Positions 1-9,486 of a stretch of DNA of 47,034 nt are shown here, one piece after another (the stretch's first letter is position 1; each line of letters begins with the position of its first letter). The position numbers and the translations under genes are program-made. Source of the stretch: Mesorhizobium sp. LSHC420B00 (lineage in GTDB: Bacteria > Pseudomonadota > Alphaproteobacteria > Rhizobiales > Rhizobiaceae). The notes beneath the pieces are model-generated. The model was given only the letters and a program-made list of their open reading frames with translations. It was not told the origin of the DNA and made no database searches. The stretch spans positions 8,749 to 55,782 of the forward strand of contig NZ_AYVY01000006.1 of the NCBI RefSeq assembly GCF_000503055.1. Direction: 5' to 3'.

Positions 1-205
1 TCGGCGCGCCTTGTGCCTTGCCGCCGAAATCCTCGACCGCCATCTTGGCGGCCTCGACCGACCACTTGCCGCCGAAATCGGCATAGACGCCCGACTGGTC
101 GTTGAGAATGCCGATCTTGACCTTGCCGTCAGAAATCTCGGCGGCTGCGGCAGGCATCGCAGTCGCTGCAAGAAGCGCGGCCGAGGCCAGGTACGATATC
201 TTCAT
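1..205 (-). CDS. ABC transporter substrate-binding protein, branched-chain amino acid type (5' part only)
   Basis: The gene runs off the left edge, so only the first 68 codons are visible. They encode a clear Sec signal peptide (positively charged MKISY start, Ala-rich core, AAAA cleavage region near residue 22), followed by VKIGILNDQSGVYADFGG. That opening is typical of the LivJ/Peripla_BP_6 family of periplasmic binding proteins that feed branched-chain amino acid or amide importers. The ATG at 205 is preceded by a strong GGGAGGA ribosome-binding site. The gene is co-oriented with the dpp-type operon but separated from it by 345 bp, so it probably starts its own transcript. The ligand cannot be told from this fragment. 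Confidence 0.85.
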   Translation of the reverse strand, partial: MKISYLASAALLAATAMPAAAAEISDGKVKIGILNDQSGVYADFGGKWSVEAAKMAVEDFGGKAQGAP

Positions 206-550
206 TGGTGACTTCCTCCCTTATGGTCGACAACCGAGCAACATGTCGGCGGCTGCCTGCTGCGGCACGAAGAGTGGCCTCCCATATTCCGTCCTCTCCG
301 GCGGAAAATCGCAGCGCTGTACGGCCGCCTATGCCCGTCCCTCAAATCGTAGCATCGCGCGGCAACGCGAGAACAGTTACTTTAGTATTAGGCTCGCGGT
401 GCCCATGCCGCGGACGTCGAAGCGCAACATAGGGCCGGATCGTGCAGGGTCCAGATGGCGTCTGATCTCTCTGAAGCCGACGTGCCGTGATGAAATCCCG
501 GCCCGAGCGGTCGTGATCAGATGATGCAGCTGAACGAGAAACGTGTGTTC
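206..550. other. Intergenic region between dppF-like gene and binding-protein gene
   Basis: This 345-bp stretch lies downstream of the dppF-like stop (551) and upstream of the binding-protein start (205), both minus strand. Apart from the ribosome-binding site next to 205, I see no convincing gene, no strong intrinsic terminator and no clear promoter hexamers. Open frames on both strands here have no recognisable protein character. Confidence 0.5.
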
Positions 551-1533
<983 letters not shown>

Positions 1534-1537
<4 letters not shown>

Positions 1538-2556
1538 CGTTGCATCTCCACGCCGCCAGCCTTCTGGACAGCGAATTGTCTGCGCGTGGCCTCCGGCAAC
1601 ACGCAGGCGGCGCGATGGCTCTCGCCTTGCATGATCGGCAGCTGGACCAGACAGGCGTCGTGGCGAAAGGCACACCGGGGGCCGAAGGCGCAGCCTTTCG
1701 GCAGGTTGGAGAGCGAGGGCGGAATCCCCGGGATAGCGGCAAGCCGGGCCGGACGTGGTCCCTCCATCGGCGGGATCGAGCCGAACAAGCCCCATGTGTA
1801 GGGATGCAGCGGCGCCCGGAACACGCTGCTCTTGCCGCCCTCCTCGACAAAGCGTCCGCCATACATCACCAGCACCCGGTCCGCGACTTCGGCAACGACG
1901 CCAAGATCATGCGTGACCAGGATCACCGCCGAGCCGAACTGGTCGCGCAATCGTCCGATCAGCTCGAGGATCTGCGCCTGCACGGTAACATCGAGGGCTG
2001 TGGTCGGTTCATCCGCGACGAGCAGCGCCGGGTTGCAGGAGAGTGCCATGGCAATCACCGCGCGCTGGCGCATGCCGCCGGAAAGCTGGTGCGGGTAGCT
2101 GTCGACGACCCGATCCGGATTTGCGATGCCGACCGCATCCAGCAATTGCACGGCCCGCGCCCGCGCGGCTTTCGCCGACACTTTTTCATGCGCGCGCACC
2201 TGCTCGCCGATCTGGTTGCCGATCGTATGCACAGGAGTGAGCGCCGACATCGGATCCTGGAAGATCATCGCGATCTGGCGGCCGCGAATGGCATCGAGCG
2301 CACGCCGGCTGAGCCCGATCAGCTCCTGTCCCATGAAACGGATGGAACCGGAGACGATAGCGTTGGGGCTGTCGATCAGCCCCATGATGGCGAGCAAGGT
2401 CTGGCTTTTGCCCGAACCGGATTCGCCGACCACCCCGATGATCTCGCGCTGCTCGACGGCAAACGAGACGCCTCCCACCGCCCGCACCAGGCCCTCGTCG
2501 CTGCGGAAGGAGACGGTGAGGTCCTTGACCACCAGAAGAGGAGCATCAGCCGACAT
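1534..2556 (-). CDS. dppD: Peptide-type ABC importer ATPase, DppD/OppD family
   Basis: A 340-residue ATPase, partner of the DppF-like protein. Walker A GESGSGKSQ lies at residues 44-52, FQDPMSALTP after the Q-loop near 99-108, signature LSGGMRQ at 158-164 and Walker B LLVADEP at 178-184. The C-terminal oligopeptide extension with GCAFGPRC is present. Its start overlaps the end of the dppB-like gene by 11 bp and its stop overlaps the next start as ATGA, so the five genes form one tightly coupled operon. Length and motif order are normal for the family. Substrate is not decided by the ATPase sequence. Confidence 0.92.
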
Positions 2557-3520
2557 TGCGTGCCCTCGGGTCGATGATGACGAAGACGACGTCGACGATG
2601 AAGTTTGCCATCACCACGAAGAAGGCGGCGTAGATCACCGTGGCCAGGATCATCGGCAGATCGAGGGTCTGCAGTGCCTCATAGGTCAGTTTCCCGACAC
2701 CCTGCAATCCGAAGACCACTTCGGTCAACAGTGCGCCGCCGCCGACCAGGGCACCAAAATCGAGGCCGAACATGGTAACGAACGCGACCAGCGAGGTCCT
2801 GAGGCCATGATGCAGCAACACCCGGCGCTCGCCGATCCCCTTGGCCCGGGCGGTGCGGATGAAATCCTCCTGCATCATCTCGATCAGGCTTGCGCGCAGC
2901 ACCCGTCCATAGAGGCCGACATAGAGGGTTGCCAGCGTGAACCACGGAATGACGAGCGCCTTGAACCAGCCCCAGGGATTCTCGGTCAGAGGGATGTAGC
3001 CGAGCGGAGGAACCCAGGAAAACAGCCAGCTGTCGTGCCAGCGGCTTTGTGTCAGCAGGTTGGCGACCTCGCCCAGCCAGAAGACCGGGATCGACACGCC
3101 GACCAGGCTCAGGATCATCAGCGCGCGATCAACGAATGTACCGCGCGTTGCGCCTGCGATCACCCCGACGATCAGTCCACCCAGCACCCACAGCACTGCC
3201 GCGCCGCCGACCAGCGACAGCGTCACCGGAATGGCGCTTATCACGGTCGGGATGACGCGCTGCCCGCGATTGACGAAGGAGGTGAGATCACGGCTGACAA
3301 AAAGCCGGTTCATCATCAGCCCATATTGCACAGGCAATGGCCGGTCGAGACCGAAATCGTGGCGCACCTGGATCAACGTCTCTTGCGAAGCATTGCGGCC
3401 GGCAATGCGCGCCGACGGATCGGCGCCCGGCGTCGCAAAGAAAATCAGGAAAGCAACGACACTTATGCCGAACATGACCAGCACCATCTGGCCAAGCCGG
3501 AAGCCGAGCGCGGCAACCAC
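2546..3520 (-). CDS. dppB: Peptide-type ABC importer permease, DppB family
   Basis: Inner-membrane permease of 324 residues. It opens with the typical DppB arrangement: a first membrane helix (MVLVMFGISVVAFLIFF), then an FGLDRPLPVQYG segment, five further hydrophobic segments and the EAA-like loop around ARAKGIGERRVLLHHGLR. The open frame continues upstream to 4642, but that upstream part is only an out-of-frame reading of the dppC-like gene. I chose the GTG at 3520: it overlaps the dppC stop (TAGTG), gives a normal family length and has GAGGGG a few bases before it. Permease order C then B is the reverse of the common B-C order. Confidence 0.88.
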   Translation of the reverse strand: MVAALGFRLGQMVLVMFGISVVAFLIFFATPGADPSARIAGRNASQETLIQVRHDFGLDRPLPVQYGLMMNRLFVSRDLTSFVNRGQRVIPTVISAIPVTLSLVGGAAVLWVLGGLIVGVIAGATRGTFVDRALMILSLVGVSIPVFWLGEVANLLTQSRWHDSWLFSWVPPLGYIPLTENPWGWFKALVIPWFTLATLYVGLYGRVLRASLIEMMQEDFIRTARAKGIGERRVLLHHGLRTSLVAFVTMFGLDFGALVGGGALLTEVVFGLQGVGKLTYEALQTLDLPMILATVIYAAFFVVMANFIVDVVFVIIDPRARNVG

Positions 3521-4548
3521 TAGACGCCCCTCGGCGAGGATTTCGGATCGAGCGCGTCGCGTACGCTGTCGCCCAGAATGTTGAGGGCCAGGACCGTGAT
3601 GACGATGGCCAGCCCCGGCGCCAGTGCAACGACCGGCCGCGAATAGAGCAGGCCCTGGCCGTCCTGGATGATGGTGCCCCAGCTGGCATCCGGCGGCTGC
3701 ACGCCGATCGACAGGAACGACAGCGAGGATTCCGTCATCATGTTGAGCGCCAGGATCAACGGCACGAAAACGATGATCCGGGTCACCACATTGGGCATGA
3801 TGTCGCGCAAAAGGATGCGCCAGGGCGACGCGCCCAGGCCGATCGCAGCGGTCACGAATTCGGCATGCATCAAGGTCAGGACATGGCCACGGATCGGCCG
3901 CGCCACATAGGGCACATAGACGATGCCGATGATGAAGACCGGTAGCCACAGGCTGCCGGAGCGGATTTCGAATGGACCGATCTGGATACTCTGCGCAATC
4001 AGCACGATCGACAGCGAGATCGCCAGCAGGAAAATCGGGAAGGCCCAGAGCACGTCGAGAATGCGCGACAGGCCGATGTCGACGATGCCACCGAAGAACC
4101 CGGAGACGACCCCCAGAAACGTCGCGAGGACGAGGCACAGCGCGGCTGCAGCACCCGAGATCAACAGCGAATCCCGTCCGCCGTAAAGCAGCCGCGCCGC
4201 GACGTCGCGGCCCTGGTTGTCGGCTCCGAGCAGGTAGGGACCGATGCGCCACGTCGGCCCGATCGGCGTCATGCCGAGGCCAAGGCCTTCTGTGGAGGGC
4301 TGCAGCACCGGCTGGGTCACCCCATCGACGACGACCTCGCCATTGAGATTGGTCACAAATGGATCGGTGCCGGAGACGTACCGCGCATAAAGCGGCGCCG
4401 CGAGCGAGGCGATCACGACGACGACGAGCACGGCGAATGCCGATATTGCCGAACGATCGCCTTTCAGCTTGCGCCATGCCGTGCGCCACGGGCCATCGGT
4501 GGCCCGGCGAACCGAGATGGCGGGCTGATCCGCAATGACATTGACCAT
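3520..4548 (-). CDS. dppC: Peptide-type ABC importer permease, DppC family
   Basis: A 342-residue permease with the DppC hallmarks. It has an N-terminal cytoplasmic stretch with WRKLKGDRSAISAF before the first membrane helix, a periplasmic region carrying LLGADNQGRDVAARLLYGGRDSL near residues 116-137, and a downstream permease domain with the EAA-like segment containing AAIGLGASPWRILLRDI. It forms the channel with the DppB-like protein. The ATG at 4548 lies 107 bp after the binding-protein stop, a gap that contains a strong stem-loop. Its stop overlaps the dppB-like GTG start by one base. Confidence 0.9.
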   Translation of the reverse strand: MVNVIADQPAISVRRATDGPWRTAWRKLKGDRSAISAFAVLVVVVIASLAAPLYARYVSGTDPFVTNLNGEVVVDGVTQPVLQPSTEGLGLGMTPIGPTWRIGPYLLGADNQGRDVAARLLYGGRDSLLISGAAAALCLVLATFLGVVSGFFGGIVDIGLSRILDVLWAFPIFLLAISLSIVLIAQSIQIGPFEIRSGSLWLPVFIIGIVYVPYVARPIRGHVLTLMHAEFVTAAIGLGASPWRILLRDIMPNVVTRIIVFVPLILALNMMTESSLSFLSIGVQPPDASWGTIIQDGQGLLYSRPVVALAPGLAIVITVLALNILGDSVRDALDPKSSPRGV

Positions 4549-4608
4549 GAACAGGATTGCCTAGGAAAAATCTCGGCCTGAAAGATGCGCTGATCCGCCG
4601 GAAAAGGA

Positions 4609-4643
4609 AATGCGACGGAGAGCCGGCGGCGCTCCGTCGCATT
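4609..4643 (-). terminator. Stem-loop between dppA-like and dppC-like genes
   Basis: A perfect 12-bp inverted repeat (AATGCGACGGAG at 4609-4620, its complement at 4632-4643) with an 11-base loop lies just after the binding-protein stop. In the transcribed direction it is followed by an interrupted U-run (TTTCCTTTT). This looks like a leaky terminator or an mRNA 3'-end stabiliser that would give more binding protein than membrane components, a known arrangement in ABC importer operons. The function is inferred; the structure is read directly. Confidence 0.65.
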
Positions 4644-4655
4644 GGCTCCGGGAGG

Positions 4656-6329
4656 TTATTCCACCCAAGACTGGCTGACGATCCAGTAGAATTGTGGGCT
4701 GAAGGTGAAGTTCTTCAGCCTGGACGAGATGACATCGACCCGCTTCGGCGTGAACAGGACGGCGACCGGCGCCTTGTCCGTCACCGCCTTGTCGATGGCG
4801 GTCCAGAGTGTCGCGCCCTTGGCCGGATCGGCGATGGTGGCTGCCTCTGCCTCGTCCATCGATGCGTCGATCGACTTGTCGCAGAACCCCGAAATATTGA
4901 CCGAGGCGTCGGAACCTGGCGTAAACGAGGCACAGCTGAACAAGACCTGCAGGAAATTCGATGGCGCCGGGTAATCCTGGAACCATTGCGAGATCGAAAT
5001 CTGCACCTTGTTGTTGGTGTTCTGGATGTAGGTGAACTGGATGTTCTGCGAAATCGGCTTGACCGACGTCTTGTAGCCAAGCTGGTTGAGCACGTCCTGC
5101 AGATAGACGCCGATCGCCTTGGAGACAGTGGTGTCCTCGGTGATGATCGTCACCTCCTGACCTGCGGTTCCCGATTCAGCAACCAATTGCTTGGCCTTAT
5201 CCATATCCGGCGCGGACCACTTCTCACCCGGATTGGCGGTGAACGGGCAATAGGCTGCGAATGACGGGAAGCCCGGCGGCAGGATCTGACAGGCCGGCTG
5301 CGCCAGATTGCTGCCGCCGAAAAGCTTGACGATCGCGGCGCGGTCGATGGCGAAGTTCACCGCCTGGCGAACGCGGATGTCGTTGAACGGCGCCAGATTG
5401 GTGTTCATCGGCGCGTACCACATCGCCGTCAGCGGGTGAACCGTGACCTGCTTGGCATATTTGGTGCCGAGTTCGGCGAGACGGTCGGACGGCGGCGGAT
5501 CGAACATCCAGTCCGCCTGGCCATTCTCGACCGCCGTCACCGCCGCCTCGTCGGTAAGGCCGAATTCATAGTCGATCTCGTCCGGATATCCGGCCGGCTG
5601 CGCTTCCTTGCTCCATTCCTTGAAGTGAGGGTTGCGCACAATCTTCATCAGCTTGTTGGGGTCGTAGCTGGCGATCATATAGGGTCCGGTGCCCGGAATC
5701 GGATCGGTGCCGACGTCCTTGAGCGGCGCGCTCGCCGGCAGGATCGACGCGTGTGGAACGGCAAGCTTCTGCAGGAACTCGGCATCCGGCTGGACCAAGT
5801 TGAAGGTAATGGTTCCGGCCGCATCATCGACAGACAGGCCACCTTTGAGGGAGCATGTCGCGGGCGCCTTCAAGCATGCATCCGCGCCGATGATGCCTTT
5901 GTAGAAGGTCCCGGCCGTCGGCCCGCTGATCTTGAAGATGCGCTGGAACGAAGCGACCACGTCTTTGGTCGTGACGTCCGAGCCATCGGCGAACTTGATG
6001 CCCTTGCGCAGCTTGAAGACATAGGTCTTGCCGCCGTTCTCGACCTGCGGGAGGCTTTCCGCCAGGTCCGCGACGACCTCGAAGCCGGTCTTGCCTCCGG
6101 CCTTCCTGTAGGTCACCAGGCCATCGTAGAGGACATAATTGATCTGGAAATACTGCAGCGTGTAATTGATGTGCGGATCGGCGGTGCCTGCCGCGGCATT
6201 GGCCAGCAATCGGAGCGTGCCGCCTGGCTTGCCCTCGGCGGCCAAGGCACCGCTTGCCGGCGACATCATCGTCACGCCGAGCAGAGCCAGCCCGGGTATC
6301 AACGCTGCAAATGCTTTTTGGGGTCGCAT
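4656..6329 (-). CDS. dppA: Peptide-type ABC importer substrate-binding protein, SBP_bac_5 family
   Basis: A 557-residue periplasmic binding protein that captures the ligand for the DppBCDF-like importer. It has an N-terminal signal peptide ending near ALAAEG, then PGGTLRLLANAAAGTADPH, the typical opening of family 5 solute-binding proteins, followed by VLYDGLVTYRK and later RVRQAVNFAIDRAAIVKLF. The long frame reaches 6449, but the ATG at 6329 directly precedes the signal peptide and has GAGGGAA upstream. It is the first gene of the operon and divergent from the LuxR-type regulator, so shared control over the 256-bp spacer is likely. The dppA symbol is family-level; plant-derived amides or peptides are possible ligands by analogy with known LuxR-solo/pip/ABC loci. 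Confidence 0.92.
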   Translation of the reverse strand: MRPQKAFAALIPGLALLGVTMMSPASGALAAEGKPGGTLRLLANAAAGTADPHINYTLQYFQINYVLYDGLVTYRKAGGKTGFEVVADLAESLPQVENGGKTYVFKLRKGIKFADGSDVTTKDVVASFQRIFKISGPTAGTFYKGIIGADACLKAPATCSLKGGLSVDDAAGTITFNLVQPDAEFLQKLAVPHASILPASAPLKDVGTDPIPGTGPYMIASYDPNKLMKIVRNPHFKEWSKEAQPAGYPDEIDYEFGLTDEAAVTAVENGQADWMFDPPPSDRLAELGTKYAKQVTVHPLTAMWYAPMNTNLAPFNDIRVRQAVNFAIDRAAIVKLFGGSNLAQPACQILPPGFPSFAAYCPFTANPGEKWSAPDMDKAKQLVAESGTAGQEVTIITEDTTVSKAIGVYLQDVLNQLGYKTSVKPISQNIQFTYIQNTNNKVQISISQWFQDYPAPSNFLQVLFSCASFTPGSDASVNISGFCDKSIDASMDEAEAATIADPAKGATLWTAIDKAVTDKAPVAVLFTPKRVDVISSRLKNFTFSPQFYWIVSQSWVE

Positions 6330-6375
6330 ATTTGTTCCCTCATGGAGGCGTGTCGGCTTTTGCCGCGCTGAATCC

Positions 6376-6387
6376 GGTCGATCGACC
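6376..6387. promoter_or_regulatory. 12-bp perfect palindrome in the dppA-luxR spacer
   Basis: GGTCGATCGACC is identical to its own reverse complement and lies 46 bp upstream of the binding-protein start. Its position between a transport operon and a divergent regulator gene makes it a candidate operator, but it is GC-rich and not recognisably a lux box, so chance is possible. Confidence 0.3.
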
Positions 6388-6416
6388 ACCGCGCGGCTGA
6401 AAACAGTCCTGGGTTT

Positions 6417-6431
6417 GCGAACGGCGTTCGC
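6417..6431. promoter_or_regulatory. 15-bp inverted repeat in the dppA-luxR spacer
   Basis: GCGAAC, three bases, then GTTCGC: a perfect six-base inverted repeat roughly midway between the divergent starts at 6329 and 6586. It could be half or all of a regulator site for the adjacent LuxR protein. No experimental consensus was matched. Confidence 0.3.
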
Positions 6432-6585
6432 TACTTCGCCCAATTGCAAAAGACTACGGCGAGCGAAGCCGGACGGGATAGCTATTAAGATAGATAGGGT
6501 CGGACAGGCTTATTCCCGCCTATTTGTTGAGCAGTCGCCCGACATGGCTATTTGACAAGCAATCATCAGCGGGTAAGCTTGCCGG

Positions 6586-7356
6586 ATGCAAAGCCTTCCA
6601 GGCGATCTAGAGAGCCGGTTCCGAACTGGAATGAGCATCGACGCTGCCATGGCGATGGCGACGGAGGTGCTGGAGCCCATCGGTTTCACCGCATTCATCT
6701 ACGACTATACGCCGGTGCCGGTCAGTCACAAGGGCGAGCTTATCACGCCCTCGCTGATGGCTCTGCGCAACGTGCCGCGCGACATGCAGGATCTCTGGTG
6801 CAAGGGCGGATATTATCAGCTCGACCCGGTGCAGGAGGCCGCGCTCGCGGTATCGAGACCGTTTCTCTGGTCGCACAACGGCGTTCAGAGCAACGTCATG
6901 CAGCGTGTGCTTCAGTCCAAGCACGATCCTGTGGTCAGCTATCTGCTTGACACGAGGATGACCTGCGGCGTCACCGTACCCATTCGCCTTGCCGGCGGCG
7001 ATCTCGCCACCTTCACCGCTATCCGTGCCGATCCGGAGGCCGGGTTCGAGGCCGAAGCCAGACCCTTCATCGCCGAGATCGGCGATCTGGGTCATCTGCT
7101 GCATGATTCCGTCTATGCCGGTTTCGATGCTGGAATCCGCACCTGCCAACATGTCCATCTGACGTCGCGCGAACGCCAGTGCCTGCGCCTGGCCGCTGCC
7201 GGACTGACGGCCAAGCAGGTCGCGCGTGAGATTGGCCGCGCGGTGCCTACCGCAACGCTGCACCTCAACGCGGCGACGCGAAAGCTTGGCGCGCGCAACC
7301 GCTTCCATGCCATCGCGCTCGCCGCCCATTACCGGCTGCTTGAACCGGAGCATTGA
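6586..7356 (+). CDS. LuxR-family regulator, plant-associated 'solo' type (PipR/OryR-like)
   Basis: A 256-residue transcription factor with an N-terminal autoinducer-binding domain (about 20-175) and a C-terminal LuxR helix-turn-helix (LTSRERQCLRLAAAGLTAK from about 191). Counting from the invariant Asp-Pro (D80-P81), the ligand-pocket residues equivalent to TraR Trp57 and Tyr61 are Met67 and Trp71, while Asp70, Pro71 and Trp85 equivalents (D80, P81, W95) are kept. Met and Trp at these two sites define the plant-associated LuxR solos (OryR, XccR, PsoR, PipR), which respond to plant compounds rather than acyl-homoserine lactones. No luxI gene is nearby. The pip gene downstream and the divergent peptide importer complete the known neighbourhood. 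The start has only a weak ribosome-binding site. Confidence 0.9.
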   Translation: MQSLPGDLESRFRTGMSIDAAMAMATEVLEPIGFTAFIYDYTPVPVSHKGELITPSLMALRNVPRDMQDLWCKGGYYQLDPVQEAALAVSRPFLWSHNGVQSNVMQRVLQSKHDPVVSYLLDTRMTCGVTVPIRLAGGDLATFTAIRADPEAGFEAEARPFIAEIGDLGHLLHDSVYAGFDAGIRTCQHVHLTSRERQCLRLAAAGLTAKQVAREIGRAVPTATLHLNAATRKLGARNRFHAIALAAHYRLLEPEH

Positions 7357-7528
7357 GGCTCTCGACCTGCGGGCGATCGGCCTTGCCTCGGGCAAACTCA
7401 TAACCGGCAAACCTATAAATATTGCTAGCTGTAAATGCGCCGGGCCGCTTAGTACCGTCGGCCGCAAAACAAGGCTTGGGAGGGTCCACACTTCGGCTCC
7501 TGCCGCGCCATGATGCGGAGCTTTGATT

Positions 7529-8428
7529 GTGACGGCGCATGCGATCACCGAAGGATTTAGCCAATACCAGGGCTATCGCACCTGGTACCGAGTGACCGGA
7601 AACCTCACCTCGGGCAAGCTGCCCCTGATCGTCGCTCATGGTGGACCGGGCTGCACGCACGACTATGTGGATTCATTCAAGGAGCTTGCCGAAACCGGAC
7701 GAGCCGTCATCCACTACGACCAGATCGGCAATGGCAAATCGACCCATCTGCCGGATAAGGGCGGTGACTTCTGGACCGTCGATTTCTTCCTGGGCGAACT
7801 CGATGCGCTGCTCGCCCATCTCGGCATTGCCAGCCGCTACGCCCTGCTGGGCCAATCCTGGGGCGGCATACTTTCGGCCGAGCACGCGGTGCGCCGCCCG
7901 GAGGGGCTCAAGGCATTGATCCTGGCCAATTCGCTGGCCTCGATGGTGCTGTGGGTGAAAGGAGCCCGGCAATTGCGCGCCGGGCTGCCAGCCGATGTGC
8001 AAAGCGCGCTCGACCGGCACGAAGCGGCAGGAACCACCGATCATCCGGAATATGTTGCGGCGACGAAGGCTTTCTACGACCGCCATGTCTGTCGCGTCGT
8101 TCCGATGCCGCCAGAGGTCGCCCGGACATTTGCGGCAATCGAGGAAGATCCGACCGTCTATCACACCATGAATGGTCCCAATGAGTTCCACGTCATCGGC
8201 ACGATGCGGAACTGGACCATCGTCGACCGCCTGCATCAGATCGAGGCGCCGACCCTGGTTTTCCGCGGCTTCTACGACGAAGCGACCGAGGCCTGCGTCC
8301 AGCCCTTTCTGGATCTTATCCCGCACGTCGAAGGTTTGGTCTTCCCGAATTCCAGCCACATGCCGCATGTCGAGGAAAAGCACGACTGCCTCGCCGCCGT
8401 CGGGCGCTTCCTGGCCAAATACGACTGA
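7529..8428 (+). CDS. pip: Proline iminopeptidase, alpha/beta-hydrolase (peptidase S33)
   Basis: A 299-residue hydrolase expected to remove N-terminal proline or a similar residue from small peptides or amides. The oxyanion-hole motif HGGPG is at 37-41, the nucleophile elbow GQSWGG at 108-113 with Ser110, and the catalytic His lies near 277 in SSHMPH. The frame opens at a TTG (7523), but that codon is too close to GCGGAG; the GTG at 7529 has it at normal spacing and is chosen. The gene follows the LuxR solo by 172 bp on the same strand. In plant-associated bacteria this regulator type controls the adjacent pip gene, so regulation by it is a well-grounded inference, although I could not identify its binding site. 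Confidence 0.9.
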   Translation: MTAHAITEGFSQYQGYRTWYRVTGNLTSGKLPLIVAHGGPGCTHDYVDSFKELAETGRAVIHYDQIGNGKSTHLPDKGGDFWTVDFFLGELDALLAHLGIASRYALLGQSWGGILSAEHAVRRPEGLKALILANSLASMVLWVKGARQLRAGLPADVQSALDRHEAAGTTDHPEYVAATKAFYDRHVCRVVPMPPEVARTFAAIEEDPTVYHTMNGPNEFHVIGTMRNWTIVDRLHQIEAPTLVFRGFYDEATEACVQPFLDLIPHVEGLVFPNSSHMPHVEEKHDCLAAVGRFLAKYD

Positions 8429-8432
8429 CGTT

Positions 8433-8885
8433 CCAGCACGCCCTTCAGCCTGCGGTGGCCGAAGACGAGTGACAGTCCGCTCTCGGCGAGGTCGGCGAGC
8501 AACTCCTCGTTGCCGCCGCCGGTGCCATGACGATGCCGTCGATGCGGCGCTCCAGCACCCGGTCGATCTCGCGCGCTTCGCGTGCCGTGTTTCTCCTCGG
8601 TGTTGAACAGTAGAATATTATAGCGCTCGGCGCGCTGGTGGGCTGCGTCTCCAGTCCGCGTACGAACTCGGCGAAAAAGGGTTGGTGACGTCCGAAATCG
8701 GCGCGGCGATGGTGCCGGTCTGGGCGGCGCGCAGGCTGCGCGCTCAGCCATCCGGCCGATATCTCAGCCCGCTGAGCTGTCTTGAGCTTCTTTTGGTCTC
8801 GACGCTCAGGGCGCGCGAACCGTTGCCGACAGGCGAGACCATCGCGGCCGACGCCGAGTGCGAAGGTGCCTGCAGGTATGGAACG
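8433..8885 (-). pseudogene. LacI-family transcriptional regulator, frameshifted remnant
   Basis: Read on the minus strand, pieces in different frames match the LacI family in order: a hinge-region part with NGSRALSVETKR and YRPDG, then an in-frame stop, ARSLRA, then IAAPISDVTNPFFAEFVRGLE, then in other frames YNILLFNTEEKHG, IDRVLERRIDGIVMAPA and NEELLADLAESGLSLVFGHR. Together they cover the end of the DNA-binding domain and the first part of the sugar-binding domain. No frame is continuous and the C-terminal half is missing, the sequence stopping where the pip gene ends. It is a decayed gene, presumably once the regulator of a sugar locus that has been lost. Confidence 0.75.
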
Positions 8886-8969
8886 TGTCCACCCCAAGTT
8901 TCGCCAAGCACGTTGCAACCGAATCTATTAGCCGGCGTTAAAGTGCGGGTGGTTTAGCGGGAGGCTTTC

Positions 8970-9218
8970 ATGCAGACGTATCTCGTCGAGCGTATGGACG
9001 GCGACGATGTGATCTCGGTGCGCGTCGTCAACGCGCCGAGTCCGTTCAAGGCTGCGGCCATGGTGACCGATGGACATATTACCTTCCGAAAGTGGGAAAA
9101 AGACTGGATCCGCGTGACTGACGAAAATCGGGGACAGATCTATGCATATTGTTTTGTCGCCGGCAGCTACTCCGATACTGAACCATTGCCGGTATCGCCC
9201 GGGAGAACCACAGAATAG
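8970..9218 (+). CDS. Small conserved-type hypothetical protein
   Basis: An 82-residue soluble protein with no signal peptide or membrane segment. The ATG follows a strong GGGAGG ribosome-binding site at good spacing, which argues that it is real. The N-terminal half (YLVERMDGDDVISVRVVNAPSPFKAA) looks like a beta-alpha unit, and the RVTDENRG segment suggests a compact mixed fold. Its style resembles small uncharacterised rhizobial proteins, but I do not recognise a named family or function. It stands alone, 268 bp ahead of the NRPS-like operon. Confidence 0.65.
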   Translation: MQTYLVERMDGDDVISVRVVNAPSPFKAAAMVTDGHITFRKWEKDWIRVTDENRGQIYAYCFVAGSYSDTEPLPVSPGRTTE

Positions 9219-9486
9219 GCAATGTGCCTGAATAGCGGCGATTCCGTCTTCGATCCCACCTTGGCAGATGTGTAACAGGCGTTGCCAACTTGGCACGAAC
9301 GCCAGTGCTCGCTGCGTCAAGCGCACCACGCGAGCCCGGCATGATTGGCTCTGCCGGCGGCTTGCGAAACAGGCGAAAGTGACTAACCAAGCGTCCTTGG
9401 GCGAAGATCGGGGCATCATCAGAATGATCGATGAAAAGATTGGGGCGGGAGGCGATAAGTGATCCTAATCTTAGCGTGGGCAACTC

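Noticed and set aside
2126..3523. A 465-codon plus-strand open frame
   Set aside because: Antisense to the dppD- and dppB-like genes; its product is rich in Asp, His and Gln without any fold-like pattern.
2546..4642. A 698-codon minus-strand frame that could be taken for a fused permease
   Set aside because: Its first half is an out-of-frame reading of the dppC-like gene. Only the part from the GTG at 3520 has permease sequence.
6586..7356. The regulator as a classical AHL quorum-sensing receptor
   Set aside because: The two AHL-contact residues equivalent to Trp57 and Tyr61 are replaced by Met and Trp, and there is no luxI-type synthase gene in the window.
9292..9298. TGGCACG, resembling the -24 half of a sigma-54 promoter
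   Set aside because: The -12 GC element is absent at the required spacing (CCAG is found instead of TTGC).
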